Shown piece after piece: positions 48,021 through 59,274 of a stretch of 64,000 nt of DNA. Position numbers and translations under genes: made by a program. Origin of the DNA: Otariodibacter oris (lineage in GTDB: Bacteria > Pseudomonadota > Gammaproteobacteria > Enterobacterales > Pasteurellaceae); contig NZ_CP016604.1 in NCBI RefSeq assembly GCF_009684715.1, positions 1,503,262-1,567,261 on the forward strand. The letters are read 5' to 3'. The notes beneath the pieces are model-generated. The model had not been told where the DNA came from and did no database searches. It saw only the letters and a program-made list of their open reading frames with translations. Positions within the stretch are counted from its first letter, which is position 1. Every line of letters begins with the position of its first letter.

Positions 48021-48467
48021 TTAGGTATCAGCATGAGGATAAGCACCTCTCACGGCACATCCTTTTATTATTTTTCCTTGATAATACAATGTTGCAGAGA
48101 ATTCATTTAGGTTATTATTACTATCTCTGCATTCAGTCCCACGAATATCAACCATCACTTCTTTGGAATCAATATATCCAACAAACTCTGCACCTTTAGA
48201 ATACGCTGAACGAGTAACCTCAATGTTTGGGTAATATCCATATTTACTCATTTCTAACGACATCGTATTATTCTGAATCACCGCTCGCCAAGCATTATTT
48301 TCATCGCCACCAAATGCAGTAAATTCTCGAACAACCGTATCAGTCACAGCGACATCTTGATTTACTTTTACATTTGATTGACTGTTTGATTGATTGCTGT
48401 CTTGCACAGAACAGCCAAGTAAAGCAAATAATATTCCAAATTGAGCAACTAAATAACCTTTACGCAT
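48021..48467 (-). CDS. Lipoprotein of the COG3650-like type, embedded in the ilv operon
   Basis: A 148-residue protein with a lipobox (FALLGC, lipidated Cys at about residue 19) and a Ser/Asn/Gln-rich linker. The domain has FTAFGGDENNAWRAVIQNNTMSLEM, ECRDSNNNLNEFSATLYYQGKIIKGCAVRG, like the META-related predicted lipoproteins (F-x-A-x-G-x-E-x-W pattern and paired Cys). Its ATG overlaps the ilvM end by 8 bases, so it is translationally coupled to a branched-chain amino-acid operon, with no obvious functional link. Confidence 0.75.
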   Translation of the reverse strand: MRKGYLVAQFGILFALLGCSVQDSNQSNSQSNVKVNQDVAVTDTVVREFTAFGGDENNAWRAVIQNNTMSLEMSKYGYYPNIEVTRSAYSKGAEFVGYIDSKEVMVDIRGTECRDSNNNLNEFSATLYYQGKIIKGCAVRGAYPHADT

Positions 48468-48696
48468 TTGTTTCCTCTCGTACTTCCATCACATCGGGTA
48501 ATTTCACCAATTGATGAGTTAATAAAGCAATGTCTCTTTGGCTTTTTACCTTAACATCAAGGGCAATGACATTTTCTGTTGTTTTACTTTGTAATTCACT
48601 GATTTCAAAACCTCGATGACGCATCACACGAAGTAGTCTTTCTAAGGTTTCTGGTCGTTTATTTGCTTGAATAGCTAATTGATAAGTTTTCATCAT
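48460..48696 (-). CDS. ilvM: Acetolactate synthase II small subunit IlvM
   Basis: A 78-residue ACT-domain subunit: YQLAIQANKRPETLERLLRVMRHRGFEISEL and LTHQLVKLPDVMEVRE are typical of IlvM (E. coli 87). It supports activity of IlvG. The start overlaps the ilvG stop by one base, and its end overlaps the lipoprotein gene by 8. Lacks the longer regulatory tail of IlvN/IlvH, so valine-insensitive enzyme is expected by family. Confidence 0.93.
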   Translation of the reverse strand: MMKTYQLAIQANKRPETLERLLRVMRHRGFEISELQSKTTENVIALDVKVKSQRDIALLTHQLVKLPDVMEVREETNA

Positions 48697-50354
48697 TACA
48701 CTCCAATATCTTCATCGATCATATCTGTATTACAGGCATTTGGTGGAACAAGTGGCCACACATTTTCTTCATCTGGAATACAAACATGTAATAAATAAGC
48801 CCCTTCTGCATTTAATAATCGATCGAGTGCATCGGAAACTTCATTTGCTTTTTCAATGCGTTCACCTTTGATACCAAAAGCTGAAGCGAGTGTAATAAAA
48901 TCAGGGTTATCATCAAGAATTGTTTGACTATGACGACCTTTAAAAAATAGGGTTTGCCATTGACGAACCATGCCTAAGCGTTGGTTATCTAATAACACCA
49001 TTTTAATCGGTAATTTGCCTCGTTTAATTGAGCCAAATTCTTGAATATTCATCATTAAAGAACCATCACCTGTAATTAAAATGACTGGATCTTGTGGGCG
49101 AGCTTTTGCTACCCCAACAGCCGCGGGCAAACCAAAGCCCATTGTGCCTAATCCAGCCGAGGTTAGATAATTTTCAGGTGCGTAATGTTGCATATGTTGA
49201 GCCGACCACATTTGATGCTGCCCCACATCCGTTGTGACTACGGCATTTTGTGGTTTACGTTGGGAGAGTGTATTGAGTAATGCCCAAGGATCGATTTCTT
49301 TATCTTCACTATTTTCAACATAGCGGAAATCAAAATCAGCTTTTAATTTTTTAATATCATTACGCCAAGCATCAATATCAAGTGGCTCACTGAGATAAGT
49401 AAATGCCTCGGTTAAATCACCTTTTAAGGCAACATCGGCTTTGCGTAATTTGTTAATTTCTGCAATATCAATATCAGCATGGATTACTTTTGCATTCGGT
49501 GCAAAGCTATCTAATTTACCTGTTACACGATCATCAAATCTTGCCCCAAAAGCAATCAATAAATCAGATTCTTGTACCGCATAGTTAGCCGCTTTGGTAC
49601 CATGCATTCCAAGCATTCCCATATAAAGTGGATCTTCTGGTGAAATTGTGCCTAAGCCTTTTAATGTAGAAACTGATGGCATTTTAGTCATTTCTAAGAA
49701 GGATCTAGCCGCTTGTACAGCATTAGCCATACCTACACCGCCACCGACATAAAGCACTGGGCGTTTAGCTTGTTTTAATAGTGCTTTTGCTTGCTCTAAA
49801 GCGGTTGGATCTTGCTTAGGATTTGCAATTTTTTCATAAACAATAGGAGATGCTGAGGTTGGTGCAAATTGAATATCTTTTGGAAGATCAATCAATACCG
49901 GACCAGGACGTCCACTTTGTGCAATTTGAAATGCTTTTGCTAACACTTCGGGTAATTCATCAATATTTTGCACAATAAAACTGTGTTTTGTACAACCTAA
50001 TGATAAGCCTAAAACATCAACTTCTTGGAATGCATCTGTACCAATAAAATCACTCGATACTTGTCCTGTGATTGCCACAACAGGAATAGAATCTAACAAG
50101 GCATCTGCCAACCCTGTAATTAAATTGGTTGCACCCGGTCCTGATGTCGCAATACAAACACCTGTTTTACCCGTTGAACGAGCGTAACCAATCGCTGCAA
50201 TCGCTGCCCCTTGCTCATTTCGACACAATAGATGATCCAACCCTGAATCATAAATTGCATCATACACTGGCATGATTGCCCCACCCGGATAGCCAAACAC
50301 AGTCGTAACACCGTGGGCTTTTAAACTTTCAGTTAATAGATATGAACCATTCAT
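48696..50354 (-). CDS. ilvG: Acetolactate synthase II large subunit IlvG
   Basis: A 552-residue ThDP enzyme (E. coli 548 when intact). The catalytic Glu region [26 protein letters not shown]/quinone-binding [35 protein letters not shown] and ThDP motif [15 protein letters not shown]...NN-type ([14 protein letters not shown]) are complete. No frameshift, unlike E. coli K-12. It condenses pyruvate to acetolactate. The 165 bases upstream show no leader peptide with branched-chain codons or attenuator hairpin. First gene of the operon. Confidence 0.96.
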   Translation of the reverse strand: MNGSYLLTESLKAHGVTTVFGYPGGAIMPVYDAIYDSGLDHLLCRNEQGAAIAAIGYARSTGKTGVCIATSGPGATNLITGLADALLDSIPVVAITGQVSSDFIGTDAFQEVDVLGLSLGCTKHSFIVQNIDELPEVLAKAFQIAQSGRPGPVLIDLPKDIQFAPTSASPIVYEKIANPKQDPTALEQAKALLKQAKRPVLYVGGGVGMANAVQAARSFLEMTKMPSVSTLKGLGTISPEDPLYMGMLGMHGTKAANYAVQESDLLIAFGARFDDRVTGKLDSFAPNAKVIHADIDIAEINKLRKADVALKGDLTEAFTYLSEPLDIDAWRNDIKKLKADFDFRYVENSEDKEIDPWALLNTLSQRKPQNAVVTTDVGQHQMWSAQHMQHYAPENYLTSAGLGTMGFGLPAAVGVAKARPQDPVILITGDGSLMMNIQEFGSIKRGKLPIKMVLLDNQRLGMVRQWQTLFFKGRHSQTILDDNPDFITLASAFGIKGERIEKANEVSDALDRLLNAEGAYLLHVCIPDEENVWPLVPPNACNTDMIDEDIGV

Positions 50355-50523
50355 TGATGTTATGTCCTTTATTTTTTAATTTTCTAATTATTATTTGGTA
50401 AAGATACTATTCATAGCATAGTTTGCTCTACTTTTAAACTATTTGATAAAAATTTGTTGCAAAAGGTTGAAATTTATTCGAATGCTACAATCTAATAGTA
50501 CAAGCAGAGGAGAATTGTAGATT

Positions 50524-50997
50524 ATGCCACTATTTATTTTTTTATTCGGTCTTTTTTTATACGTTTATGTTGAAATTTCGTTAATTGTTGCGGTGGGTTC
50601 ATCAATTGGTGTGTTACCACTCATTTTGTTGATGATTGCTATTTCTGCAACAGGATTATGGCTAATTAGAATGCGTGGGCTTGTGACTATTTTAAATATT
50701 CGGAAAGAGATCTCTCAAGGCAAAATACCAACACAAGCGGTGATTTCATCCGTCTTTTTTGCAATTGCTGGAGTATTACTTTTAATTCCCGGATTTTTAA
50801 GTGATATTTTAGCTGTTTTATTGCTACTGCCTTTTACACGCGTTTTATTTCAAGGATTTATCCTCAAACTCTTATCTAATAAATTGAAATTTAGTTATTT
50901 TGCAAGACGTAGCTCTCAAGGATACTATCAACAAAATGAAACGACTTTTGATGCGGAGTTTGAACGTAAAACAGATGAGGATAAATGGATTAAATAA
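50524..50997 (+). CDS. fxsA: FxsA-type cytoplasmic membrane protein
   Basis: A 157-residue protein with four hydrophobic helices in the first 110 residues (MPLFIFLFGLFLYVYVEISLIVAVGSSIG-type start, GLWLIRMRGL, AGVLLLIPGFLSDILAVLLLLP) and a charged tail. The E-I-S-L-I and PGFxSD motifs are FxsA hallmarks. E. coli FxsA blocks phage T7 exclusion by the F plasmid PifA protein. Ribosome site AGAGGAGA. It contains a perfect USS within its codons (50733-50741). Divergent from ilvG. Confidence 0.92.
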   Translation: MPLFIFLFGLFLYVYVEISLIVAVGSSIGVLPLILLMIAISATGLWLIRMRGLVTILNIRKEISQGKIPTQAVISSVFFAIAGVLLLIPGFLSDILAVLLLLPFTRVLFQGFILKLLSNKLKFSYFARRSSQGYYQQNETTFDAEFERKTDEDKWIK

Positions 50998-51036
50998 CGC
51001 TGTTAGAAAAAGCTAACTTAGGCAAGTTATAAAAAA

Positions 51037-51061
51037 ATGGCGTGGGTTTTACCCATGCCAT
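51037..51061. terminator. Bidirectional terminator between fxsA and msrA
   Basis: ATGGCGTGGGT / ACCCATGCCAT (one G-T mismatch pair), 3-base loop, A7 before and T5 after. Confidence 0.88.
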
Positions 51062-51067
51062 TTTTCA

Positions 51068-51574
51068 TTATTGATTTTTAAGAATCTCATTCATTAACTG
51101 AATATCTATATGACAATACCCATTCGGGTTTTTATCAAGATAATCCTGATGATATTCTTCCGCTGGGAAATAATGCTCAAGCATTTCATTTTCGACCGCA
51201 ATCGGTTGATTATAGCTCTTTTGCAATTCATCTAACGCTTGTTTAATCACAGGCTGATCTTGGGGATCAACATAATAAATACCAGTGCGATACTGCACAC
51301 CTTTATCATTGCCTTGCTGATTAATACTGATGGGATCAATCACTTTAAAATAGAAATCAAGCAGTTTAGCTAAGCCAATTTGCTCTTCATCATAAGTCAC
51401 TTTAACCACTTCTGCATGACCACTATTGTTGCATACATCTTGATAAGTTGGATTTAAGCTATTCCCATTAGCATAACCTGATTCTGCATCCAGCACACCA
51501 TTGATGCGTTGCATAAAAGCTTCTGTTCCCCAGAAACAACCGCCTGCTAAATAAATTTCTTTGATGTTACTCAT
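51068..51574 (-). CDS. msrA: Peptide methionine-S-sulfoxide reductase MsrA
   Basis: A 168-residue protein. The catalytic Cys is in AGGCFWGTEAFMQRI (GCFWG), followed by GYANGNSLNPTYQDVCNNSGHAEVVKV and PISINQQGNDKGVQYRTGIYY, all family motifs. It repairs the S-epimer of methionine sulfoxide. Not fused to MsrB. ATG 51574 with GGGAG 7 bases upstream is preferred to TTG 51580. It may be co-transcribed with the upstream membrane-protein gene, which ends 13 bases before. Confidence 0.95.
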   Translation of the reverse strand: MSNIKEIYLAGGCFWGTEAFMQRINGVLDAESGYANGNSLNPTYQDVCNNSGHAEVVKVTYDEEQIGLAKLLDFYFKVIDPISINQQGNDKGVQYRTGIYYVDPQDQPVIKQALDELQKSYNQPIAVENEMLEHYFPAEEYHQDYLDKNPNGYCHIDIQLMNEILKNQ

Positions 51575-51587
51575 ATTCAAACTCCCT

Positions 51588-52247
51588 TTAAACTTCTATC
51601 GTTTTATCTTCTTTTATATATCGTCTAAATAAAATCACTGTAGCTTCAATAATCCAACCGACACCTAAAGCAAAAATAATTGTACTAATACCAACAGTTC
51701 CACCAAGTAAGAAACCAAAAACACAAACAATCACTTCAATTGACGTTCTGACTGTTCCTACTTTCCAATGATATTTAAAGCACAATCCCACCATTAATCC
51801 ATCTCTTGGTCCTGCACCTAATTGGCATGAAAGGTAAAAAGTTGTGCTGATCCCAAAGACAATAAGCCCAATCACCATAAAGATAATTCTCATGGTTAAT
51901 GTATCAGGCACAGGGATATTATCGACTGCCACATCCACAAATATCGCAATAATAATAATATTCAGAATAGTGCCAACGCCAGGGCGTAATTTTAGGGGAA
52001 TCCAAAGTAATAAAACAATGACACTGACAATCCCAATTACTGTACCAATAGAAAGCCCCGTTTGTAATGCAATGCCTTGCGAAAACACAGTCCAAGGGCT
52101 AGAGCCTAAATTAGCAAGTACCAGTAATCCTTCGCCAATACCCATTAACGCCATACTAAAACAAATAACAAATAACGATGACCACTTGGGTTGCCATTGA
52201 TTATCGGCAGCCCATGGCATCGTAGGAATGGGTGATCTTCTACTCAT
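51588..52247 (-). CDS. YczE/YitT-like membrane protein
   Basis: A 219-residue protein with five to six hydrophobic helices. The pattern GIGEGLLVLANLGSSPWTVFSQG and GAGPRDGLMVGL matches the YczE family (YitT superfamily), which in Bacillus influences lipopeptide synthesis but otherwise lacks a known role. From ATG 52247 it overlaps the lolC stop by 8 bases, so coupled translation with lolC is likely. Confidence 0.82.
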   Translation of the reverse strand: MSRRSPIPTMPWAADNQWQPKWSSLFVICFSMALMGIGEGLLVLANLGSSPWTVFSQGIALQTGLSIGTVIGIVSVIVLLLWIPLKLRPGVGTILNIIIIAIFVDVAVDNIPVPDTLTMRIIFMVIGLIVFGISTTFYLSCQLGAGPRDGLMVGLCFKYHWKVGTVRTSIEVIVCVFGFLLGGTVGISTIIFALGVGWIIEATVILFRRYIKEDKTIEV

Positions 52248-53412
52248 AACGTAATGCTTCCGCTGGTTCAATTTTTGCTGCTCGATAAGCAGGATAAAGG
52301 GTACAAATTAACGATAACCCTATCGAAATTAAGATAATAATGGCAACTTGTTGTGGAATAATCTCAGTTGGTAGCATTACCCCTACAGGTAACATCATTT
52401 GTAGTACATCACTCAAATTATTTGCGATCAACACGCCCAATAGCCCACCGACTATCGCACCAATTATTCCCACTAATAACCCTTGTGAAATAAAAATTTG
52501 TGTCACTTGCCGTTTGGTTAAGCCTTGGGTTTGCAAAATGGCAATTTCTCCTTGTTTATCCACCACCATTAAACTAAGAGAAGTCACAATATTAGAAATC
52601 GCTACAATAATAATTAAGCTGACTAATAATCCCATCATATTTTTTTCCATTTTTACCGCTTGAAAAAATTCACCTTTTTGCTCTCGCCAATCACTGATTT
52701 TCCATTTATTCTCAGGGAAATAATTCACAAGCTCAGTCACTAAAAATGGATCAGTTAAAAATACACGAGTCCCTTGTACATGCTCGCTATCAAGACGCAA
52801 TAACCGCCCAACATCTCGCAAATTAGCAAATAAAGTGTGACTAGAATCACTATTACCAAAATAAAAATCAGAAATCGTAAATAAACGTTGAACAGGTACG
52901 CGACCGAAAGGCGTATATTGGCTATTTTCTGTGATCATCAAACGGATCTTATCGCCAATTTTTAAATTGAGTTGTTCGGCTAATAAGCTACTCACCACCA
53001 CATTAAACTCGCCTTCGGGTAACACGTCATTCAAATCGCTCAGTCTTGCTAACAGAGGATCATCTTGTGAATTTTCAACGCCAATCAATTCCCCTGCATT
53101 AATCCCTTGTTGGCTTTGAATCACCATATTAGTTCGATTGATCGCAACTGCTTTTTCTACAAAGTCAGGGAAAATTGTTGGCTGAGCATCCTCTTTTTCT
53201 AAAGGTGAAATAATGGCATGGGGTAATGTAGATAGAAGATTACGTTTTTGGGTTCCTTCCAATCCATTCATTACAGATAGCACAATAATTAATGCCATCA
53301 CACCGAGTACAATACCTAAACTCGCTAAATTAGTCACAAGACGACCAAATCGGTCGCCACTTTTTGAACGCCAATAGCGAAAGGCAATAAATAAAGAAAT
53401 ATTTAAACTCAT
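52240..53412 (-). CDS. lolC: Lipoprotein-releasing permease LolC
   Basis: A 390-residue inner-membrane protein (E. coli LolC 399). It has one N-terminal helix (SLGIVLGVMALIIVLSVMNGLEG), a periplasmic domain (about 60-265), and three C-terminal helices. GEFFQAVKMEKNMMGLL and GEIAILQTQGLTKRQV and the end AKIEPAEALRYE align with LolC rather than LolE. With LolD and LolE it extracts lipoproteins for outer-membrane sorting. lolD and lolE are not adjacent here. Confidence 0.9.
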   Translation of the reverse strand: MSLNISLFIAFRYWRSKSGDRFGRLVTNLASLGIVLGVMALIIVLSVMNGLEGTQKRNLLSTLPHAIISPLEKEDAQPTIFPDFVEKAVAINRTNMVIQSQQGINAGELIGVENSQDDPLLARLSDLNDVLPEGEFNVVVSSLLAEQLNLKIGDKIRLMITENSQYTPFGRVPVQRLFTISDFYFGNSDSSHTLFANLRDVGRLLRLDSEHVQGTRVFLTDPFLVTELVNYFPENKWKISDWREQKGEFFQAVKMEKNMMGLLVSLIIIVAISNIVTSLSLMVVDKQGEIAILQTQGLTKRQVTQIFISQGLLVGIIGAIVGGLLGVLIANNLSDVLQMMLPVGVMLPTEIIPQQVAIIILISIGLSLICTLYPAYRAAKIEPAEALRYE

Positions 53413-53428
53413 AATATATTGAAAACAA

Positions 53429-53476
53429 ACAAGCGGTAAGAAAGTCGTAAAAGATTACCACAATCTGACCGCTTGT
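53429..53476. terminator. Inverted USS pair between sodC and lolC
   Basis: ACAAGCGGT (53429-53437) and ACCGCTTGT (53468-53476), both perfect, with imperfect inner pairing. Ends sodC transcription on the minus strand. Confidence 0.6.
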
Positions 53477-53501
53477 TTCAGTTTAATTTAACTATTTTGA
53501 T

Positions 53502-54041
53502 TTAGTTAATCACACCGCAAGCCATTCTTGGTCCGCCACCACCCAAAGGAGCTGGATGATCTGAATGGTTGTCACCACCAGCATGAATCATCAAAGCATG
53601 TCCTTTAATATCATCTAATTTTTTCAAACGTGGGGCTAATACAGGATAATTTGCATTGCCATCATGATCGACAATAAGCACTGGCAATTCACCTAGATGT
53701 GAATCATCTTGCCATGGGAAACCATGTTTATTAGTGCCATTTGGATCCCAATGTCCACCAGCACCTAAACCCAATACCATTTTGCCATCTTGTTCTTTTG
53801 GTTCGCAACTTGCATTTTGGTGAATATGGAAACCATGTACACCTTCAGTTAGCCCAGTTAAGTTAGGGGTAAAAACTAACCCATACGGCGATTCAGTTAC
53901 CGTTACCATACCAATATCTGTATTACCCTTTAGATCTAATTTTTGTACTTTGACCTCTAGCTTATCTGCTGCATTTGCCATTGAAACAGATGCGCCAAAT
54001 AATGCTGCTAAAGCTAGTACCAATGCACTTTTGGTTTTCAT
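53502..54041 (-). CDS. sodC: Periplasmic Cu,Zn superoxide dismutase SodC
   Basis: A 179-residue protein with a signal peptide (ends SMANA). Copper ligands are in [13 protein letters not shown], zinc/copper ligands in [26 protein letters not shown], and [16 protein letters not shown], with the Cys pair (SCEP and MACGVIN) for the disulfide. It removes superoxide in the periplasm and in Actinobacillus/Haemophilus helps survive host phagocytes. It begins 11 bases after the dehydrogenase stop, so the two may share a transcript. Confidence 0.96.
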   Translation of the reverse strand: MKTKSALVLALAALFGASVSMANAADKLEVKVQKLDLKGNTDIGMVTVTESPYGLVFTPNLTGLTEGVHGFHIHQNASCEPKEQDGKMVLGLGAGGHWDPNGTNKHGFPWQDDSHLGELPVLIVDHDGNANYPVLAPRLKKLDDIKGHALMIHAGGDNHSDHPAPLGGGGPRMACGVIN

Positions 54042-54052
54042 ATTGCTATCTC

Positions 54053-55000
54053 CTATTTTCCAGTTGCAATAAATTCTTCTATATTCTGTGCTACTTTGTT
54101 AACTAAAATTGTTACCGCAGAATCACTTGCCCACGCAATATGTGGCGTGATCAGCAAGTTTGGTAAGCGTTTCGCCGCTTCCATTAATGGATCGCCTAGT
54201 ACAGGTGGTTCTTTCACCAATACATCTAACGCTGCCCCCGCAATCTTTTTATTCTCTAAGGCTGATAATAATGCTGTTTCATCCACTAAGGGACCGCGTC
54301 CAGTGTTAATTAAATAAGCGGTTGGTTTCATTAGAGCAATAGTCTGCTCATTAATTAAATTTTGCGTACTTTCTGTCAATGGGCAATGCAACGTGACAAT
54401 ATCCGCTTGTTTTAATACTTCTTCAAATGGTGTATAACCTTCACGTATCGAAGTTGCACCTTTATGCTCTGCATATAATACATTCATGCCTAAAAGTTGA
54501 GCTAAACGTCCCACTTCTGTCCCTAAATTCCCTTTACCAAAAATACCCAGCGTTGAGCCTCGAATATCGGTAATTGGATAATCTGTATAGCAAAACTGTC
54601 CACAAGTTGCCCAACGATCTGACGTAACTTGATCACGATGATAACCAACTAAACTATGTTTTAATGCAAACATCATGCCTAGAACATGTTCAGGAACAGT
54701 CACACTTGAATAGCCTGCAACATTTTTTACCACAATACCTAATTCTTTTGCTGCCACTAAATCAATATTATTTGTACCTGTGGCTGTAATAGCAATTAAT
54801 TTCAGTTTAGGTAGCTTGGCTAATAATTCTTTGTCAAATACTACTTTACTTGTTACTACAATATCTGCATCTTTCACTCTATCATAAGTTTCTTCAGGAG
54901 AGGTATGACCATATTCAACCCAATTATGAGGAACACTAGGACGTGGAATATCATGAGTAGCAGGTAGCCCTGTTCGGTCTAAAAACACAATATTAAGCAT
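54053..55000 (-). CDS. D-2-hydroxyacid dehydrogenase (HprA/HI1556-like)
   Basis: A 315-residue NAD-dependent dehydrogenase. The NAD-binding [17 protein letters not shown] motif is near residue 147, the substrate/catalytic residues follow in [10 protein letters not shown] (Arg), and in the Glu/His region DVLVKEPPV and [11 protein letters not shown] (catalytic His). It resembles glycerate/hydroxypyruvate reductases and H. influenzae HI1556, which is also beside lolC. The exact substrate is uncertain. AGGAG ribosome site is present. Confidence 0.9.
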   Translation of the reverse strand: MLNIVFLDRTGLPATHDIPRPSVPHNWVEYGHTSPEETYDRVKDADIVVTSKVVFDKELLAKLPKLKLIAITATGTNNIDLVAAKELGIVVKNVAGYSSVTVPEHVLGMMFALKHSLVGYHRDQVTSDRWATCGQFCYTDYPITDIRGSTLGIFGKGNLGTEVGRLAQLLGMNVLYAEHKGATSIREGYTPFEEVLKQADIVTLHCPLTESTQNLINEQTIALMKPTAYLINTGRGPLVDETALLSALENKKIAGAALDVLVKEPPVLGDPLMEAAKRLPNLLITPHIAWASDSAVTILVNKVAQNIEEFIATGK

Positions 55001-55544
55001 AATTTACTCCTAAAATTTGTAATGTTTATTTCTTGTTCACTATACAACAAGCGATCAATTTTTACAAAAAAATCACAAAATCTTACCGCTTATCTCAAAT
55101 TTTTTTAAGTAGAATATAATTGCTTTTTTTAAACACGTAGAAATATAAATGATTTATTTTTCAATTTAGTCTATGTTATATATTTAGCTAGTCGTGTTGC
55201 TCAAGAAGTTGTCATAATTGTATTGAAAAATAAGGGAACTTTATCTCCATTACAATTGTCCAAAGACATGATCCTGAACTAAAGGGATTAGCACTCTTCC
55301 CCCCATCACCCTCTATTGAAGCTGTAACAAAAAATCTAGGTCGGAAGGCATTACCCTTAAAAGAGGATTAAGACCGTGTATAGGTGTTTATTTTAATATC
55401 TATCAATGCGTCGTAAGCCATTTCCCTTTACTAAAGGGGATAAGACATACCCAAAATCACATTGACAGTACTTTCACCTATGCCATTTATGATAGTGTGA
55501 ATCTCCAAAATTCACATCTTATTACATTTGATAAGGAGTCAATT
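55001..55544. other. 544-base region with possible gene remnant
   Basis: No complete gene. It holds a degenerate USS-like pair (about 55047-55090), then from about 55184 a stretch with coding-like codon use in two frames (listed separately), then a spacer and the ribosome site AAGGAG of the amidohydrolase at 55533-55538. A promoter for that gene must lie here. Confidence 0.5.
55184..55371 (+). pseudogene. Possible frameshifted gene fragment
   Basis: One frame reads LASRVAQEVVIIVLKNKG and runs to a stop at 55282; a second frame continues with ITIVQRHDPELKGLALFPP and SPSIEAVTKNLGRKALPLKED to a stop at 55371. Neither has a start codon. The residue mix looks protein-like rather than random for AT-rich DNA, so this may be the C-terminal relic of a gene interrupted by a frameshift. 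I do not recognise it. Confidence 0.3.
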
Positions 55545-56579
55545 ATGGAAGGTAAAATAGCTCTTGAAGAGCACTTCTCCACAGAATTAAATAATAAATA
55601 TTGGGATGCTAAAGGCGAAGAAGATCGTAATGGCGAGGACTATTCACAAGACGTTGCTCGTAAACTTGCCGACCCTGATCTTTGCGTAGCAGAAATGGAC
55701 CGTGCAGGAATTGAAATGTGCATTATGTCACTCACCTCACCGGGCGTACAATCTGTTGAAGATCCTGAAGAAGCGGTTGAATTGGCTCGTAATGCAAATG
55801 ACTACGCTTATTCATTTATTCAAAAACACCCTAACAGACTTGCTTCTTTTGCCTCTGTTGCCCTTCAAAATCCTGAAGCCGCAGCGGACGAACTAGAACG
55901 TGCCGTAACTAAACTCGGTTTAAAAGGTGTCCTAATCAATGGTTATAGCAATATTGGTCCTAATGAACAGGTACAATATTTAGATGAAGCACCTTTAGAC
56001 GTGTTTTGGGATCGTATGGTAAAACTCAATGTACCTATGTATTTACACCCACGTGAACCACTTCCAAGCCAACGCCGTTCTATTCAAGGTTATCCGGAAC
56101 TCGTTGGTTCAGCATGGGGATTTGGTTACGAAACTGCAAGCCACGCAGTAAGATTGATGCTTAGTGGATTGTTTGATCGTTACCCTACTTTACAAGTTAT
56201 TTTAGGTCACTTAGGCGAAGGCTTACCTTATATGCTCCCACGTTTGCAACATAGATTAGATATGCAACGCTTTGGTGCTAAAGGCTCAAAAGCTAAACAT
56301 CGTACAGGTTATTATTTAGCAAATAACTTCCATCTAACTACCAGTGGACACTTCCACTCAAGACCATTACTTGAAGCGATTGATCAAGTCGGTATTGACC
56401 GCATCATGTTCTCAACAGACTATCCTTATGAACATATGGACGCAGGCTCACGTTGGTTTGATGATATCTTGCTTGATAACCAAACTAAGTTACGAATTGG
56501 TCGTGAAAATGCCAATAAACTATTTTCATTAAACCTACCGCCGTTAACAGAAAGCAATGCAGCAACATCTGCCTCTTAA
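55545..56579 (+). CDS. Amidohydrolase-family metal-dependent decarboxylase (gamma-resorcylate decarboxylase type)
   Basis: From ATG 55545 (AAGGAG upstream) the protein is 344 residues, starting MEGKIALEEHFST, with E8 and H10 as metal ligands. Other landmarks are MYLHPREPLP, ILGHLGEGLPYMLPRL (His ligand) and MFSTDYPYEHM (catalytic Asp). This is the non-oxidative aromatic decarboxylase branch of amidohydrolases (gamma-resorcylate, 2,3-dihydroxybenzoate decarboxylases; COG2159). The substrate here is unknown. It stands alone between minus-strand genes, possibly beside a gene relic. Confidence 0.85.
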   Translation: MEGKIALEEHFSTELNNKYWDAKGEEDRNGEDYSQDVARKLADPDLCVAEMDRAGIEMCIMSLTSPGVQSVEDPEEAVELARNANDYAYSFIQKHPNRLASFASVALQNPEAAADELERAVTKLGLKGVLINGYSNIGPNEQVQYLDEAPLDVFWDRMVKLNVPMYLHPREPLPSQRRSIQGYPELVGSAWGFGYETASHAVRLMLSGLFDRYPTLQVILGHLGEGLPYMLPRLQHRLDMQRFGAKGSKAKHRTGYYLANNFHLTTSGHFHSRPLLEAIDQVGIDRIMFSTDYPYEHMDAGSRWFDDILLDNQTKLRIGRENANKLFSLNLPPLTESNAATSAS

Positions 56580-56612
56580 TCGTATTTAGCAGATAAATAT
56601 AAGTTATAAGTA

Positions 56613-56643
56613 AAAAGACCAGCTTTTAAAAAGTTGGTCTTTT
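56613..56643. terminator. Terminator after the amidohydrolase / kdsA
   Basis: AAAAGACCAGCTTTT / AAAAGTTGGTCTTTT, a 15-bp near-perfect stem (one G-T), flanked by A- and T-runs; works for both converging genes. Confidence 0.88.
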
Positions 56644-56681
56644 TGTTTAGTGCCAATTTGTTATCGGTTAATTTTATTCTA

Positions 56682-58401
<1,720 letters not shown>

Positions 58402-58414
<13 letters not shown>

Positions 58415-59271
58415 ACTGCCCACGTTACTCTATCATTACCGCCATAATCTTGAGCGGTTTGGGGTGAATCCCATTTATTCTGTTTAAATAATTCTCTGAC
58501 CTTTTCTGCTTGTTGCCAACCATGTTCTAAAATTAAAGCACCATTGGTGGTTAAATAAAGCGGTGAGTTTATGATGATTTTTTGTAAATCTGCCATGCCA
58601 TGTTGTTGGGCTACCAATGCAGACAAAGGTTCAAACCTTACATCCCCTTGCATCAAATTATCATCTTGTTCATCAATGTAGGGTGGATTACTTACAATGA
58701 GGTCAAATTGGTGATTTTGCAAGACTTGAAACCAATCACTTTGTAAAAAAGTGACGTTGGAAAATCCCAATTGTTGTTGGTTCTGTTGAGCTAACTGTAC
58801 AGCATCGTTATATTTATCTACACCAATAATATGAGCTTGATTTTTTAATTCACTGGCAAGTGCTAATGCAATCGCCCCTGTTCCTGTACCCAAATCTAAA
58901 ATTTGCAGATTTTCTTTCAAATCTAACCGCTTGTAAGCTAACTCTAAAGCCACTTCAACTAGTCTTTCTGTATCGGGGCGAGGAATAAGGGTAGCTGGCG
59001 ATACTTTCAGTGGCAATGACCAAAATTCTCGCTCGCCAAGAATATAAGCAATCGGTTCGCCTTGCATTCTGCGGTGCAAAAAAGATTCTAGTTGGTCTAA
59101 TTCTGTTTGCGTAAGTTCGGTTTCTGAAAAAGCAAAAATGGCAGCTTTAGTCCGCTTTGTGACCGCTTGTAATAATACATTTGCATCAAGTTTAGGATTT
59201 AAGAAAGGATCTTGCTGAACATTATCATGTAACCGCTGTTCAGCAAGTATTAGCCATTGTTGATAATTCAT
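58402..59271 (-). CDS. prmC: Release-factor glutamine methyltransferase PrmC
   Basis: A 289-residue SAM enzyme. Motif I is ILDLGTGTGAIALALASE (about 120-137) and the catalytic NPPY is in DLIVSNPPYIDEQ (about 190), with LIPRPDTERLVE between. It methylates the Gln of the GGQ motif in release factors 1 and 2. It sits 3 bases after prfA, whose product is its substrate. Contains two perfect USS copies within its codons. Confidence 0.96.
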
Positions 59272-59274
59272 TAT

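Noticed and set aside
50355-50523. Leader-peptide attenuator for ilvG
   Set aside because: No short ORF rich in Leu/Ile/Val codons and no terminator/antiterminator pair is visible.
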